Assembly: GCF_020084865.1 (NCBI RefSeq)
Contig: NZ_CP071953.1
Location: 310,001 to 374,000 of the forward strand
Direction of reading: 5' to 3'
From: Candidatus Kaistella beijingensis
GTDB taxonomy: Bacteria > Bacteroidota > Bacteroidia > Flavobacteriales > Weeksellaceae
Length of the DNA stretch: 64,000 nucleotides
Below, piece after piece: positions 25,758 through 34,066 of the stretch. Made by a program: the position numbers and the translations under genes. Position 1 is the stretch's first letter; each line of letters starts with the position of its first letter. Below the pieces are notes generated by a model. That model was not told the DNA's origin. It ran no database searches and saw only the letters and a program-made list of their open reading frames with translations.

Positions 25758-27053
25758 ATGAAAAAAAATATTTATTTATTGTTTTTATTAATGATTTACA
25801 ATTCTGGATTTTCCCAAACTTTGGGCGTTTCCGGGAAGTATATTATTAAAAATGGAAATAATATTATTTTGCGAGGCATCAATTATCCTTTTATTGATGA
25901 TGGAAATATCAACCTTATTTCACCTGCAAGCTATCAGTTTTATCTGAATGAAGCTTCCAAAACCGGAGCGAATACGATGAGGATTTCCTGGTATCTTCCG
26001 GGAACACATTGGCGAGATATTCAGACACCTGGAACTGTGCAGGGTTATGTCAATAATGGTCATCTCAGCAACATCCTGACTTACATAGAATCCAAAAATA
26101 TGATTCCCATTCTTGAAATCCATAACGGCACCTGTGGAAATGACTGGAATTTATTTAACAATTCCATTATTCCTTTCTGGAAAAGTTCACAAATGCTTTC
26201 GATTATCAATGCACATCAGGGTAGTCTTATCATTAATCTGGCAAATGAATTCGGATATGTACGCTGGACAGGTAATACAACCGCAGCGATGACAACTTTC
26301 AAAACCAATTACAAAAATGCCATTACTCAACTCAGAGATGCCGGAATCAATGTACCTATAATGATAGATGCGCCGGATTGCGGGACTTCTTCTTCAGAGC
26401 TTGTATCTATGGCACCGGAAATTTTTAATCACGACCCGCTTCACAAGATCATATTCTCTGCACACGCCTATTGGTCAGATTATGCACCTACCAATACCAA
26501 CATAGAAACAAAATTAACAGAAATGACCAATTCCGGATTATGCTGGTTTTTCGGAGAAATAGCTAAAAATCAAGATGGAAATAGCTGCGGAAGTATTGAT
26601 TTATCCTCATACTATCCTGTATTGCTCACTAAACTATGCCAGAGACAGATTGGATGGGCAGCCTGGACTTATGATCAGGATTGCTCTGCTGCAAGGGAAA
26701 TGACGACCAACGGTGTTTTTGCTAATCTCACCTCGTACGGCAATGACATAGTTAATAATCCTAATTATGGGTTGAAATCTACTTCCGGCTGTGGAGTACC
26801 ATCTTCCGGAACTTTAACTTCTTCAGAAATAAATGCTGAAAATGAAGATAAAGTTTATCCTACAATGTTTAAAGATCGGTTTTTTGTCGAAACGAATCAG
26901 GAAGGAAGCTACAACATTTTTAGTATTGATGGAAGACAATTGTCCAACGGCAAATTAAAAAAAGGTAAAAATATGATTATTACAAAACAATTAAACATCG
27001 GAGCATATATCTTAAAAATCAATAAAACAAGTTATAAAATTGTTAAGTTTTAA
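25758..27053 (+). CDS. secreted GH5-like glycoside hydrolase with type IX sorting tail
   Basis: A 431-residue protein with a signal peptide (1-20). The (beta/alpha)8 GH5 pattern is visible: RGINYPF (39-45), NTMRISWYLPG, catalytic acid/base in NLANEFG (E164), SAHAYW (H236), and nucleophile in FGEIAK (E267). The C-terminal ~70 residues (VYPTMFKDRFFVE to YILKINKTSYKIVKF) match the type A sorting domain of the type IX secretion system. Likely an endo-acting beta-glycanase (cellulase or mannanase type); substrate not deducible. Terminator at 27100. Confidence 0.85.
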   Translation: MKKNIYLLFLLMIYNSGFSQTLGVSGKYIIKNGNNIILRGINYPFIDDGNINLISPASYQFYLNEASKTGANTMRISWYLPGTHWRDIQTPGTVQGYVNNGHLSNILTYIESKNMIPILEIHNGTCGNDWNLFNNSIIPFWKSSQMLSIINAHQGSLIINLANEFGYVRWTGNTTAAMTTFKTNYKNAITQLRDAGINVPIMIDAPDCGTSSSELVSMAPEIFNHDPLHKIIFSAHAYWSDYAPTNTNIETKLTEMTNSGLCWFFGEIAKNQDGNSCGSIDLSSYYPVLLTKLCQRQIGWAAWTYDQDCSAAREMTTNGVFANLTSYGNDIVNNPNYGLKSTSGCGVPSSGTLTSSEINAENEDKVYPTMFKDRFFVETNQEGSYNIFSIDGRQLSNGKLKKGKNMIITKQLNIGAYILKINKTSYKIVKF

Positions 27054-27099
27054 TCTGATAAACAATTCATTAATAAATAGATAGCAAAAAAATTAATAT

Positions 27100-27131
27100 A
27101 ACGCTTTAAGATATTTAAAGCGTTTTTTATT
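27100..27131 (+). terminator. terminator of the secreted-protein cluster
   Basis: AACGCTTTAA / TTAAAGCGTT (27100-27109 with 27115-27124) around GATAT, followed by TTTTATTT. Confidence 0.88.
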
Positions 27132-27237
27132 TCCTCAATTTTGGCAAAAAAAATTTGATCCTTAGAATGGGATAATTTAGAATTATCTTATTAAATATAA
27201 ATTGTTTTGAATATTTAAGGACTTCGAATTAGGTTTG

Positions 27238-27888
27238 TCAGGTAACGGAAATTTCAAGAATTTCATCAATGTTAAAGCGTTTATACTCAGAGTAAACGTG
27301 CGAGTGAAAATCATTCAACTTTCTGAGTAATTCCAATAGTTCGGCTTTTTCATTATTTTCGAGTTTTCCGGCAAGAATTCGCGACGTCAAATTCACTTTT
27401 GCAACGGAACGGTGGAAATAATCTTCACCTTTTTCGGTGAGGTTTAAACGCTTACTTCTTTTGTCTTCGCTGTCGTTCTTTTCTTCAATTAATCCATATT
27501 CCAGAAGACGTTTGATGATTTGAGTTCCGGTCTGTTTTTCGTGACCGTTTCTTTCGATTAACTGAATTTTACTCAGATTCGGTTCGTCCTTCAATCGGTA
27601 AAGGTAGGTGAATTCTTCATTGGCCAATTCAGGGAAATCATTCAAGCCCTTTCTAATTAATTGTCTGGAATATCGTCCCAAAAGCAAAACCTGTTTGCAG
27701 ATTTCATTTTCTGTAAAAGAAACCTGATGCTGTTCATTTTTAAAAAGTTTGGTTGGGCTCTCTTTTCGGTATTTTTTATCATTCAGCCAAAGACGGAAAT
27801 CCTCAACATTAGAGTGAGGTTTATAAGCTTCGGAATTTTCAAATTCTTTAACCTGATGAAGCAGATCAATGAAAAAATCAGTATTCAT
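27238..27888 (-). CDS. MarR-family regulator, copy 2
   Basis: A 216-residue winged-helix MarR protein, near-identical to the copy at 14108-14758. A TAAATTTG element lies at 27893-27900 on the minus strand, 4 bp before the ATG. It is located 99 bp downstream of an intact SDR gene in the same orientation, probably the ancestral arrangement. Ligand unknown; MarR proteins usually sense phenolic or oxidative signals and repress neighbours. Confidence 0.88.
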   Translation of the reverse strand: MNTDFFIDLLHQVKEFENSEAYKPHSNVEDFRLWLNDKKYRKESPTKLFKNEQHQVSFTENEICKQVLLLGRYSRQLIRKGLNDFPELANEEFTYLYRLKDEPNLSKIQLIERNGHEKQTGTQIIKRLLEYGLIEEKNDSEDKRSKRLNLTEKGEDYFHRSVAKVNLTSRILAGKLENNEKAELLELLRKLNDFHSHVYSEYKRFNIDEILEISVT

Positions 27889-28297
27889 AGCGCAAATTTA
27901 ATCTAAGTATTTTAAATTTTTTTTATAATCTAATAAAGAGGTTGAAGAATCTAAACCCTTTCACGCTCCAACTCTCAAACCCACCAACTAAAGCTTAACA
28001 CTTCCCATTCCGCCATCAATTCCGAAAATCTGTCCTGTAATCCACGAAGATTTATCTGAAACGAGGAAAGCCGTCATTTCTGCAATTTCTTCAGCCGTTC
28101 CTACTCTTTGCAGCGGATGTCTTTTCGCGGAAGCTTCTCTTTTCTCAGGTGTTCCTAAAAGCTGTGATGCCAGATTCGTGTCCGTTAAAGAAGGTGCAAT
28201 CGCATTAACCCTAATTTTCTGAGCCGAGAATTCCGCCGCCAGACTTTTTGTAAGGCCTTCCACCGCATTTTTACTCGCCGCAATCGAAGCGTGAAAA
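27246..28297. repeat. 1.05-kb direct repeat, right copy
   Basis: Matches 14116-15167 in the same orientation. Recombination between the copies would excise or duplicate 13,130 bp. Here the SDR gene continues past the repeat end and is complete. Confidence 0.93.
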
Positions 28298-28686
28298 GGC
28301 ATTCCCAGTTTTGCCGCCACTGAACTGAAAAGCACAACGGAGGCACTTTCCGACTTTTTAAGATTCGGCAACAGTTTCTGAATCAATTTTACCGCTCCCA
28401 AAACATTGATCTCAAAATCATTCTTAAAATCATCCACAGAAAGTCGGTTAAAAGGTTTTAAATTAATGCTTCCCGGTGCATAAACCAATCCATCCACCAC
28501 TTCAGGAAAATTAATGTCATCTAAGTTTCCCGAAAGAATATCCATTGTGTGGAATTCAATATTGGGATGCTTCAGTTCTGCATTTCCTGTTCTGGAAATT
28601 CCGATGATTTTGTTTTGTTCTGCGAGAATCTTTGCCGTTGCAAATCCGATTCCCTTTCCGCAACCGATGATGACGATATTTTTCAT
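27988..28686 (-). CDS. SDR-family oxidoreductase
   Basis: A 232-residue short-chain dehydrogenase from ATG 28686; a GTG-initiated upstream extension lacks support. The NAD(P)-binding GCGKGIG motif is at ~8-14, then NVLGAV, the catalytic Ser in VVLFSSVAA, and FHASIAASKNAVEG, where the usual YxxxK Tyr is replaced by His-Ala-Ser-Ile-Ala-Ala-Ser-Lys (the Tyr is not evident, the Lys is present). The C-terminus GQIFGIDGGMGSVKL is typical. The missing Tyr suggests unusual or lost redox activity. Substrate unknown. Confidence 0.85.
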   Translation of the reverse strand: MKNIVIIGCGKGIGFATAKILAEQNKIIGISRTGNAELKHPNIEFHTMDILSGNLDDINFPEVVDGLVYAPGSINLKPFNRLSVDDFKNDFEINVLGAVKLIQKLLPNLKKSESASVVLFSSVAAKLGMPFHASIAASKNAVEGLTKSLAAEFSAQKIRVNAIAPSLTDTNLASQLLGTPEKREASAKRHPLQRVGTAEEIAEMTAFLVSDKSSWITGQIFGIDGGMGSVKL

Positions 28687-28736
28687 AATGAATTTATTTT
28701 TATGTTTTGGAACACGAAGGTTTTTATTTTGAGACA

Positions 28737-28828
28737 CTTCGACAAGCTCAGTGTGACATCTCTAATACTATTCGTTTAATTATCTTTTAATTGTAAGGAT
28801 GAGCTTAGTTTATGATGATTCTGACGAA
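28737..28828. repeat. dispersed CTTCGACAAGCTCAG repeat, copy 1
   Basis: Begins CTTCGACAAGCTCAGTGTGACA, shares TCTCTAATACTA and GCTTAGTTTAT with copy 2 at 29216, and ends in TCTGACGAA, roughly complementary to its start. This imperfect terminal inversion suggests a MITE- or REP-like element. Confidence 0.75.
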
Positions 28829-28911
28829 ATAAAGTGTCTATTTACAAAGCCTTTTTGCTCTTTTAAAGCACTCTATCTTCAAACAATTCTTTTGTGTCTT
28901 TTGTGGTAAAT

Positions 28912-29193
28912 TTATCTTTTAGAAATTTTATTATTGCTGATCACTCTTTGTCTGCTGCATTTAAAGCGGTTAATTTCTTCGCTTCTCTTTTTCAAATGTT
29001 TCTGGCTCACTCCCGAATTCACTCTTTTTCGCCAAAGTTTGAAACTCGATTCCTTCAGTTCTGAACGCATCAGTTCAATCACTTCCGATTCGCTGACTCC
29101 GAACTGAAATTGTATGGCTTCAAACGGAGTACGGTCTTCCCAAGCCATTTCAATGATTCTGTCGATTTGCTGTATGTTGAGGTTTTTATTCAT
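28912..29193 (-). CDS. DUF2805 (TIGR03643-type) protein
   Basis: A 93-residue protein with the family signature IIEMAWEDRTPFEAIQFQFGVSE, VIELMRSELKESSF and KLWRKRV. Such proteins resemble small HTH-like or RNA-binding modules and often lie near photolyase or cryptochrome genes in marine and soil bacteria, as here (photolyase at 29358). The basic C-terminus (KRSEEINRFKCSRQR) may contact nucleic acid. It is flanked on both sides by copies of the same dispersed repeat. Confidence 0.8.
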   Translation of the reverse strand: MNKNLNIQQIDRIIEMAWEDRTPFEAIQFQFGVSESEVIELMRSELKESSFKLWRKRVNSGVSQKHLKKRSEEINRFKCSRQRVISNNKISKR

Positions 29194-29215
29194 TTTTTAA
29201 CTTTTATCGTGAGAT

Positions 29216-29304
29216 CCTTCGACAAGCTCAGGATGACATCTCTAATACTAACTTTTACTCTGTGTTGTCAGGCTGTGCTTAGTTTATCCTGAGCCTGACG
29301 AAGG
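29216..29304. repeat. dispersed CTTCGACAAGCTCAG repeat, copy 2
   Basis: Begins CCTTCGACAAGCTCAGGATGA and ends TTATCCTGAGCCTGACGAAGG, an 18-of-21 imperfect terminal inverted repeat, with TCTCTAATACTA inside as in copy 1. A related short piece (ACTGAGCCTGTCGAA) also lies near 11925. Confidence 0.8.
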
Positions 29305-29357
29305 AAAGCTTTTTTACTTTTAAAGATCAATTCTTTTATTTCTTTTCTGGTTAAAAA

Positions 29358-30836
29358 TCATTTCATATTCCCAATAAACTCCTTTGCTGTTTTAAAATGC
29401 TGTTTTCGTTTCTCTTCCGGCATTTTCTCCAGTGTTCTCAGCATCATTCCCAATCTTGGATTTTTAGCAAAAAACTCTTTATTGTCATTAATAAAATTCC
29501 AAAACAGCGCATCCCATTTTTCATTCCATTCTCCGTCCGGATAATCACTCATTTTCTTAATATAATTGCTTCCGCTGATGTACGGTTTCGTGCTCATCTT
29601 CCCGCCGTCCGAAAAACTGCTCATTCCATACACATTCGGAACCATTACCCAGTCGTAGGAATCGATAAACATTTCCATAAACCATTGATACACTTCATCA
29701 GGATTGAACTGACAGAGATTCATAAAATTGGCAAAAATCATGAGTCGTTCGATGTGATGCGCGTACCCGGTTTTCAGGATTTTCTGAAGCGAACTGTCAA
29801 TCGGACGGATTCCTGTTTTGGCGGTGTAAAATGATTCCGGAAGTTTTTTGTCGTGTTTCCAATAATTTTTATTCCGCTGATATGTTCCCTGATACACATA
29901 AACCCCGCGCACAAATTCTCGCCAACCCAAAATCTGGCGGACAAAACCTTCCAGAGAATTCACCGGAATATCGTTTTCTTCTGCAAATGCAATCGCTTTT
30001 TCCAGCACATTTTCAGGTGTTAAAAGTCCGACATTCATTAACGGAGAAAGCACGCTGTGATGTAGAAAATGCTCCTTTTCCACGATGCTGTCCTCGTAAA
30101 CGCCAAATTCCAGAAAACGGTTTTCAAGAAACTGTTCCAGCCATTGTTTGGCTTCCTTAAAAGTAGTCGGATAGAGCTGTTCATCCGTAAGAGTTCCGTA
30201 ATTCTTGACAAAATGTTTTTCGGTGTAATCTTTTGCTTCCTCGTAAAATTCATTGTTTTTTGGAAAATGAATGGCAGGTGCTTTTTTATTTTTCGGATAT
30301 TTTTTTCGGTTTTCGGTGTCGTAGGTCCATTTTCCGCCCAACGGTTTTCCGGCTTTCATCAGAATATTTCGGGTGATTCTCTGCTGTTTGTAAAAATCAG
30401 TTTGATGATAGGCTTTTTTACCCTCAAAATAATCTTTCAGATCTTCTTTGGTATTGATGAAAAGCGGACTGTCTAAAATTTCGAGTGCTAATTTGGTTTC
30501 CTTTAATCTTTTTTCCAGCCAATTGTCGCAAACATCCGTTGTTTTTATCGTTGAAAAATTTTCTTTTTCAAGCCTCGGAATTAAATTTCGGATGTCCGAA
30601 ATTTTCGCTGAACTTTCAATGTATTCAACTTCAAAACCTGCCTTTTTTAATTGAGTTTCATAAAATTTCATGGTTGCGCGGTGAAAGGCAATCTTTTGTT
30701 TATGAAAAGAATATTGCTTGAAAAACAGAAATTCTTCCACCAAAAACACAGGCTGACTTTTATCCAGATCATCCATATCCTCAAAAAGCTGATGCGGAAA
30801 AATCAATTGGGCGATATTTTTTACTTCTTTAGCCAT
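29358..30836 (-). CDS. photolyase/cryptochrome of the FeS-BCP type (6-4 photolyase-like)
   Basis: A 492-residue protein of the prokaryotic (6-4)/FeS-BCP branch: N-terminal antenna-like domain (IAQLIFPHQLFED) and C-terminal FAD domain (HHIERLMIFANFMNLC, VYGMSSFSDGGKMSTKPYISGSNYI). The usual FeS cluster Cys set is missing: after MSDY the YCxxC and later Cys are replaced (MSDYPDGEWNEKWDALFWNF), leaving only the first Cys in FMNLCQF. It overlaps the DASH gene end by 16 bp, so the two are translated together. Light-dependent DNA repair is inferred from family. Confidence 0.85.
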   Translation of the reverse strand: MAKEVKNIAQLIFPHQLFEDMDDLDKSQPVFLVEEFLFFKQYSFHKQKIAFHRATMKFYETQLKKAGFEVEYIESSAKISDIRNLIPRLEKENFSTIKTTDVCDNWLEKRLKETKLALEILDSPLFINTKEDLKDYFEGKKAYHQTDFYKQQRITRNILMKAGKPLGGKWTYDTENRKKYPKNKKAPAIHFPKNNEFYEEAKDYTEKHFVKNYGTLTDEQLYPTTFKEAKQWLEQFLENRFLEFGVYEDSIVEKEHFLHHSVLSPLMNVGLLTPENVLEKAIAFAEENDIPVNSLEGFVRQILGWREFVRGVYVYQGTYQRNKNYWKHDKKLPESFYTAKTGIRPIDSSLQKILKTGYAHHIERLMIFANFMNLCQFNPDEVYQWFMEMFIDSYDWVMVPNVYGMSSFSDGGKMSTKPYISGSNYIKKMSDYPDGEWNEKWDALFWNFINDNKEFFAKNPRLGMMLRTLEKMPEEKRKQHFKTAKEFIGNMK

Positions 30837-32119
30837 AAACGTCTGAATTTTTGATCGGAATCATACATTTCTGCCTGTTTTTCAGGGTTAAAAGTCCGGT
30901 CACGATTATCATTTCCGACTCCGGCGAGATACATCCAGTTGCCGTAATTGCTGTGAACATCATAATCGATCAGCATTTCCTCAAAATACGCCGCTCCGAT
31001 TCTCCAGTCCTGTTTCAGAATTTTGCAGAAGTAGGAAGCTACATTTTGGCGACCGCGATTGCTCATCCAGCCTGTATTTTTCAGTTCGAGCATATTGGCA
31101 TTCACGAAATCGGAATCCGTTTCTCCATCCCACCATTTTTGAATCAATGTTTTATTATTTTCCGCGAAATATTTTTGATGATTAATTCCGCTTTTCCAGA
31201 AAATCAAGTCTTTGTGCTGTATAGAAACATATTTGAAAAAATCCCGCCAGAACAATTCAAAAATCAGCCAGTAAGTAGAATCATTGGCTCCGAATTCCTC
31301 TTCATATTTTTTTACTTCGTGGTAAATGGTTACCGCAGAAAGACTTCCATCCGACAGCCAAGCCGAAAATTTTGAACTGTAATCTGTTCCGACCAAACCG
31401 TTTCGGGTTTGTTTGTACTGACTCAGATTTTGAGTTTTCCACAAATAATGATGCAATCTTTTCAATGCTTCGCTTTCTCCACCCGAAAAAGGAAAAGCTG
31501 TTCTTTCATCCGTTTCAAAATCTTCAAAACCAAGGGATTTTAATGAAATGGTATCGCTTTTAAAATGAATTTCCGATTTATCGTACACCAAATCTTCCGA
31601 TTGAAATTCAGGGCGAATCAGCAGATTTTTTTCAATTTTCTGCCGGAACGCGGTAAACAGCATCGGAATTTTATCCAAAGTTTTAAAAACAAAATGCGGA
31701 TGAACCAGAAATTGTGAATACGATTTTTCCCAAATGGCAGTTGGAATTGCTTTTTCAATTTTGGCTTGTAAGTCAACTTCCTCCTTCGTCCATTCATCCT
31801 GACAAAAAATCTTCACGATTTCAAATTTCTCGGAAATTTCTCTGAAAACATCTTCCGTGTTGCCGTATTTAACTGAAAAAGGAATCTTCTGTTTCGCTAA
31901 ATTGTGCCTTAAGGTTTCTACACTTTCCAGCAAAAATTTTGCACGGTATTTTCCGATTTTTCTGAAACCCAATTGTTTTTGAGCAAAAAATTCAGCATCA
32001 AAAACATACAGCGCAAGAAAAGGCAAATCTTCCTGCATCACATTGTATAAGGATTCTGAATCTCTCGTTCTTAAATCTTTGGTGAACCAGAGGATGTTGA
32101 TTTTTTGTTTTTCCGGCAT
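30821..32119 (-). CDS. DASH-family cryptochrome/photolyase
   Basis: A 432-residue protein from ATG 32119 (an in-frame TTG lies 12 bp upstream). Photolyase N-terminal domain ([16 protein letters not shown]) and FAD-binding domain with the DASH signatures [59 protein letters not shown] proteins repair CPDs mainly in single-stranded DNA. It starts inside the DUF2256 gene (32071-32226) and overlaps the next photolyase, giving a tightly coupled AarF-DUF2256-cryDASH-photolyase unit. Confidence 0.9.
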   Translation of the reverse strand: MPEKQKINILWFTKDLRTRDSESLYNVMQEDLPFLALYVFDAEFFAQKQLGFRKIGKYRAKFLLESVETLRHNLAKQKIPFSVKYGNTEDVFREISEKFEIVKIFCQDEWTKEEVDLQAKIEKAIPTAIWEKSYSQFLVHPHFVFKTLDKIPMLFTAFRQKIEKNLLIRPEFQSEDLVYDKSEIHFKSDTISLKSLGFEDFETDERTAFPFSGGESEALKRLHHYLWKTQNLSQYKQTRNGLVGTDYSSKFSAWLSDGSLSAVTIYHEVKKYEEEFGANDSTYWLIFELFWRDFFKYVSIQHKDLIFWKSGINHQKYFAENNKTLIQKWWDGETDSDFVNANMLELKNTGWMSNRGRQNVASYFCKILKQDWRIGAAYFEEMLIDYDVHSNYGNWMYLAGVGNDNRDRTFNPEKQAEMYDSDQKFRRLWLKK

Positions 32120-32226
32120 CTTTCGCTGCAATATTTTACTTCATCCCAGTTTTTTTTCCACTTTTTCCGCCAGTTGAAAGGCAGTCCGCAGACTTCACAG
32201 ATTTTGGAAGGTAATCCGGAAGGCAT
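32071..32226 (-). CDS. DUF2256 zinc-ribbon-like small protein
   Basis: A 51-residue protein with the signature [31 protein letters not shown], giving two CxxC/CxxxC zinc-ligand pairs (C10, C13, C33, C37). DUF2256 genes often accompany cryptochromes. The start ATG (32226) directly abuts the AarF stop (32227-32229), and its 3' end overlaps the DASH gene by 49 bp in another frame. Function unknown, possibly nucleic acid binding. Confidence 0.88.
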   Translation of the reverse strand: MPSGLPSKICEVCGLPFNWRKKWKKNWDEVKYCSERCRKNKKSTSSGSPKI

Positions 32227-33549
32227 TTATTTAGATATTATAAAATTTTTAAAATGATTAATCGCTACATCTTTCGCTTTCAGATCGTGCATCATATTAT
32301 ACAATCCGAAAAATGTTCTGTTCAGGTAAATAAAATGTCGGGAACCGCGGTTGGTATTCATTCCTTTCATATCACTTACTTTCGCATACTTCTGTCCCAG
32401 ATCGGCAATTTCCTGAAAGAAAGACTCATCAGAAAAGTCAAATTTTTCCTGATTGAACGGTCTTGTAAACAATTCCAGTAATTCGTAGAATAATTTGGCA
32501 AAAAACTCTTTTTCTTTTTCTGAATCTTCTGCTCGTAGAATCTCCAAGGTGAATAATTTCTCACGGAAAATTTCAGGATTTTTCAGATTTTCTTCTTTCG
32601 CCAGTTCGAAATATGGAATGTAGAAATCTTCCGGAATCTCTTTGATACAGCCAAAATCGATGACCAATAATTCATTATTTTCCGAAATCAGGAAATTTCC
32701 CGGATGCGGATCGGCGTGAACTTTTTTCAGAATATGCATCTGATACATATAAAAATCCCAAAGTGTCTGTCCGATTTTATTCAAATCGTCCTGAGAATTC
32801 TGTTTTTTGGTAAATTCCGAAAAATGAATTCCCGACATCCAGTCCATTGTGATGATTTTCTCAGACGAATATTCCGGATAATAATGAGGGAACTTCACAT
32901 TCGGAAGATGACTGCATTCTTCTGCAAAATGCTGACTTCGTTTCAGTTCCAGATTATAGTCAGTTTCTTCAAACAATTTGTCTTCCACTTCCTGAAAATA
33001 AGATTCCGAACCTTCTTGTTTGATGTTGAACATTTTCATAGCAATCGGTTTTACCATTTTCAGGTCGCTCGAAATGCTTTCTCTTACACCGGGATACTGT
33101 ATTTTCACCGCCAGTTTTTTGCCGTCTTTTTTTGCAGTATGAACCTGTCCGATACTCGCGGCATTAACCGATTCGGCGGAAAATTCATCAAAAATATCTT
33201 CCGGATTTTTCCCGAAATATTTTCTGAAGGTTTTCTTCACCAAAGCACCCGACAAAGGCGGAACGGAAAACTGCGAAAGTGAGAACTTTTCTACATATTC
33301 CACCGGAAGAATGTTTTTTTCCATACTCAGCATTTGGGCAACTTTCAGCGCAGAACCTTTTAATTCTTTTAACGAATCGTAAATGTCTGCAGCATTGTCT
33401 TCGTGCAGAATTTTTCGTGCCTCCTCTTCATCTTTCGTGATTTTATTTCCGTAATATTTTAGGTAGTTGACACCGACTTTTGCACCCGCTTTTAGCAGGC
33501 TGCTTGTCCGTTCAATTTTTCCCGTGGGGATTTTATTTAGTGTTTTCAT
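32227..33549 (-). CDS. AarF/UbiB/ABC1-family atypical kinase
   Basis: A 440-residue protein. The UbiB-type signature is present: LKGSALKVAQMLS (the KxGQ-like motif, here KxAQ), NAASIGQVHTA (alanine-rich loop), and HADPHPGNFLI (catalytic loop). It ends with a DFGCI metal-binding motif variant (VIDFGCIKEIP). Such kinases affect quinone or lipid metabolism. First gene of a unit leading to DUF2256 and the photolyases; the TetR gene lies upstream across a repeat-rich gap. Confidence 0.9.
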   Translation of the reverse strand: MKTLNKIPTGKIERTSSLLKAGAKVGVNYLKYYGNKITKDEEEARKILHEDNAADIYDSLKELKGSALKVAQMLSMEKNILPVEYVEKFSLSQFSVPPLSGALVKKTFRKYFGKNPEDIFDEFSAESVNAASIGQVHTAKKDGKKLAVKIQYPGVRESISSDLKMVKPIAMKMFNIKQEGSESYFQEVEDKLFEETDYNLELKRSQHFAEECSHLPNVKFPHYYPEYSSEKIITMDWMSGIHFSEFTKKQNSQDDLNKIGQTLWDFYMYQMHILKKVHADPHPGNFLISENNELLVIDFGCIKEIPEDFYIPYFELAKEENLKNPEIFREKLFTLEILRAEDSEKEKEFFAKLFYELLELFTRPFNQEKFDFSDESFFQEIADLGQKYAKVSDMKGMNTNRGSRHFIYLNRTFFGLYNMMHDLKAKDVAINHFKNFIISK

Positions 33550-33599
33550 TTTTAAATTTTGTCTGTCAAATGTTTTTAACGCAATGTCGCAATGATTTT

Positions 33600-33850
33600 T
33601 AATTGCTAATTGTTTTAAGTTCGCAACGGTGCTTCGAAAAGCTCAGCATAACTATTTATTTCTTAAGCTCCTTTGGGAGCTTTATCTGTGTAGAAAAAGA
33701 ATTTATTTTCCATTTTGAAGCACTGCGTAGGAGTGCAATCTATTAAGTTTAATCTTTTTTTCTTTAAGATTGAACTCCTACGGAGTTCTCTTTAACACCA
33801 TTATTCGTAATTTCTACGCAGATTCCGCACCTACGGAGCGGAACACTCTC
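33600..33850. repeat. intergenic palindromes with TACGGAG cores
   Basis: No gene is visible between 33550 and 34066. This stretch holds AAGCTCC TTTG GGAGCTT (~33664-33681), GCACTGCGTAGGAGTGC (~33720), GAACTCCTACGGAGTTC (~33774) and TTCCGCACCTACGGAGCGGAA (~33820), each a hairpin. They look like REP-type extragenic palindromes; the first could also act as a terminator. Confidence 0.6.
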
Positions 33851-33922
33851 CTGTTTTCTCTTTAATTTTCGCAACTGAAGTACCTAATTCTTTTAAATTT
33901 AAATTTTAAATCGGCAAATCTA

Positions 33923-34014
33923 GCAGCCCGGCCTGAACGGAGCTCTTTTTGTAAGACTGGGAAAAGCATTGGCACAAAAAAGCGGGAGTGGAGGGCGGAA
34001 ATAGCTGCCCAAAT
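33923..34014 (-). repeat. dispersed GGGCAGCTATT...GGGCTGC repeat, copy B
   Basis: On the minus strand it reads ATTTGGGCAGCTATTTCCGC to CAGGCCGGGCTGC and matches copy A at 20173-20257, with a different and slightly longer middle. Intergenic here. Confidence 0.8.
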
Positions 34015-34066
34015 AAATATTAGCTTATTAGAAACCAAAAGCAGTTGCCAATCGCTATTCATCAAC

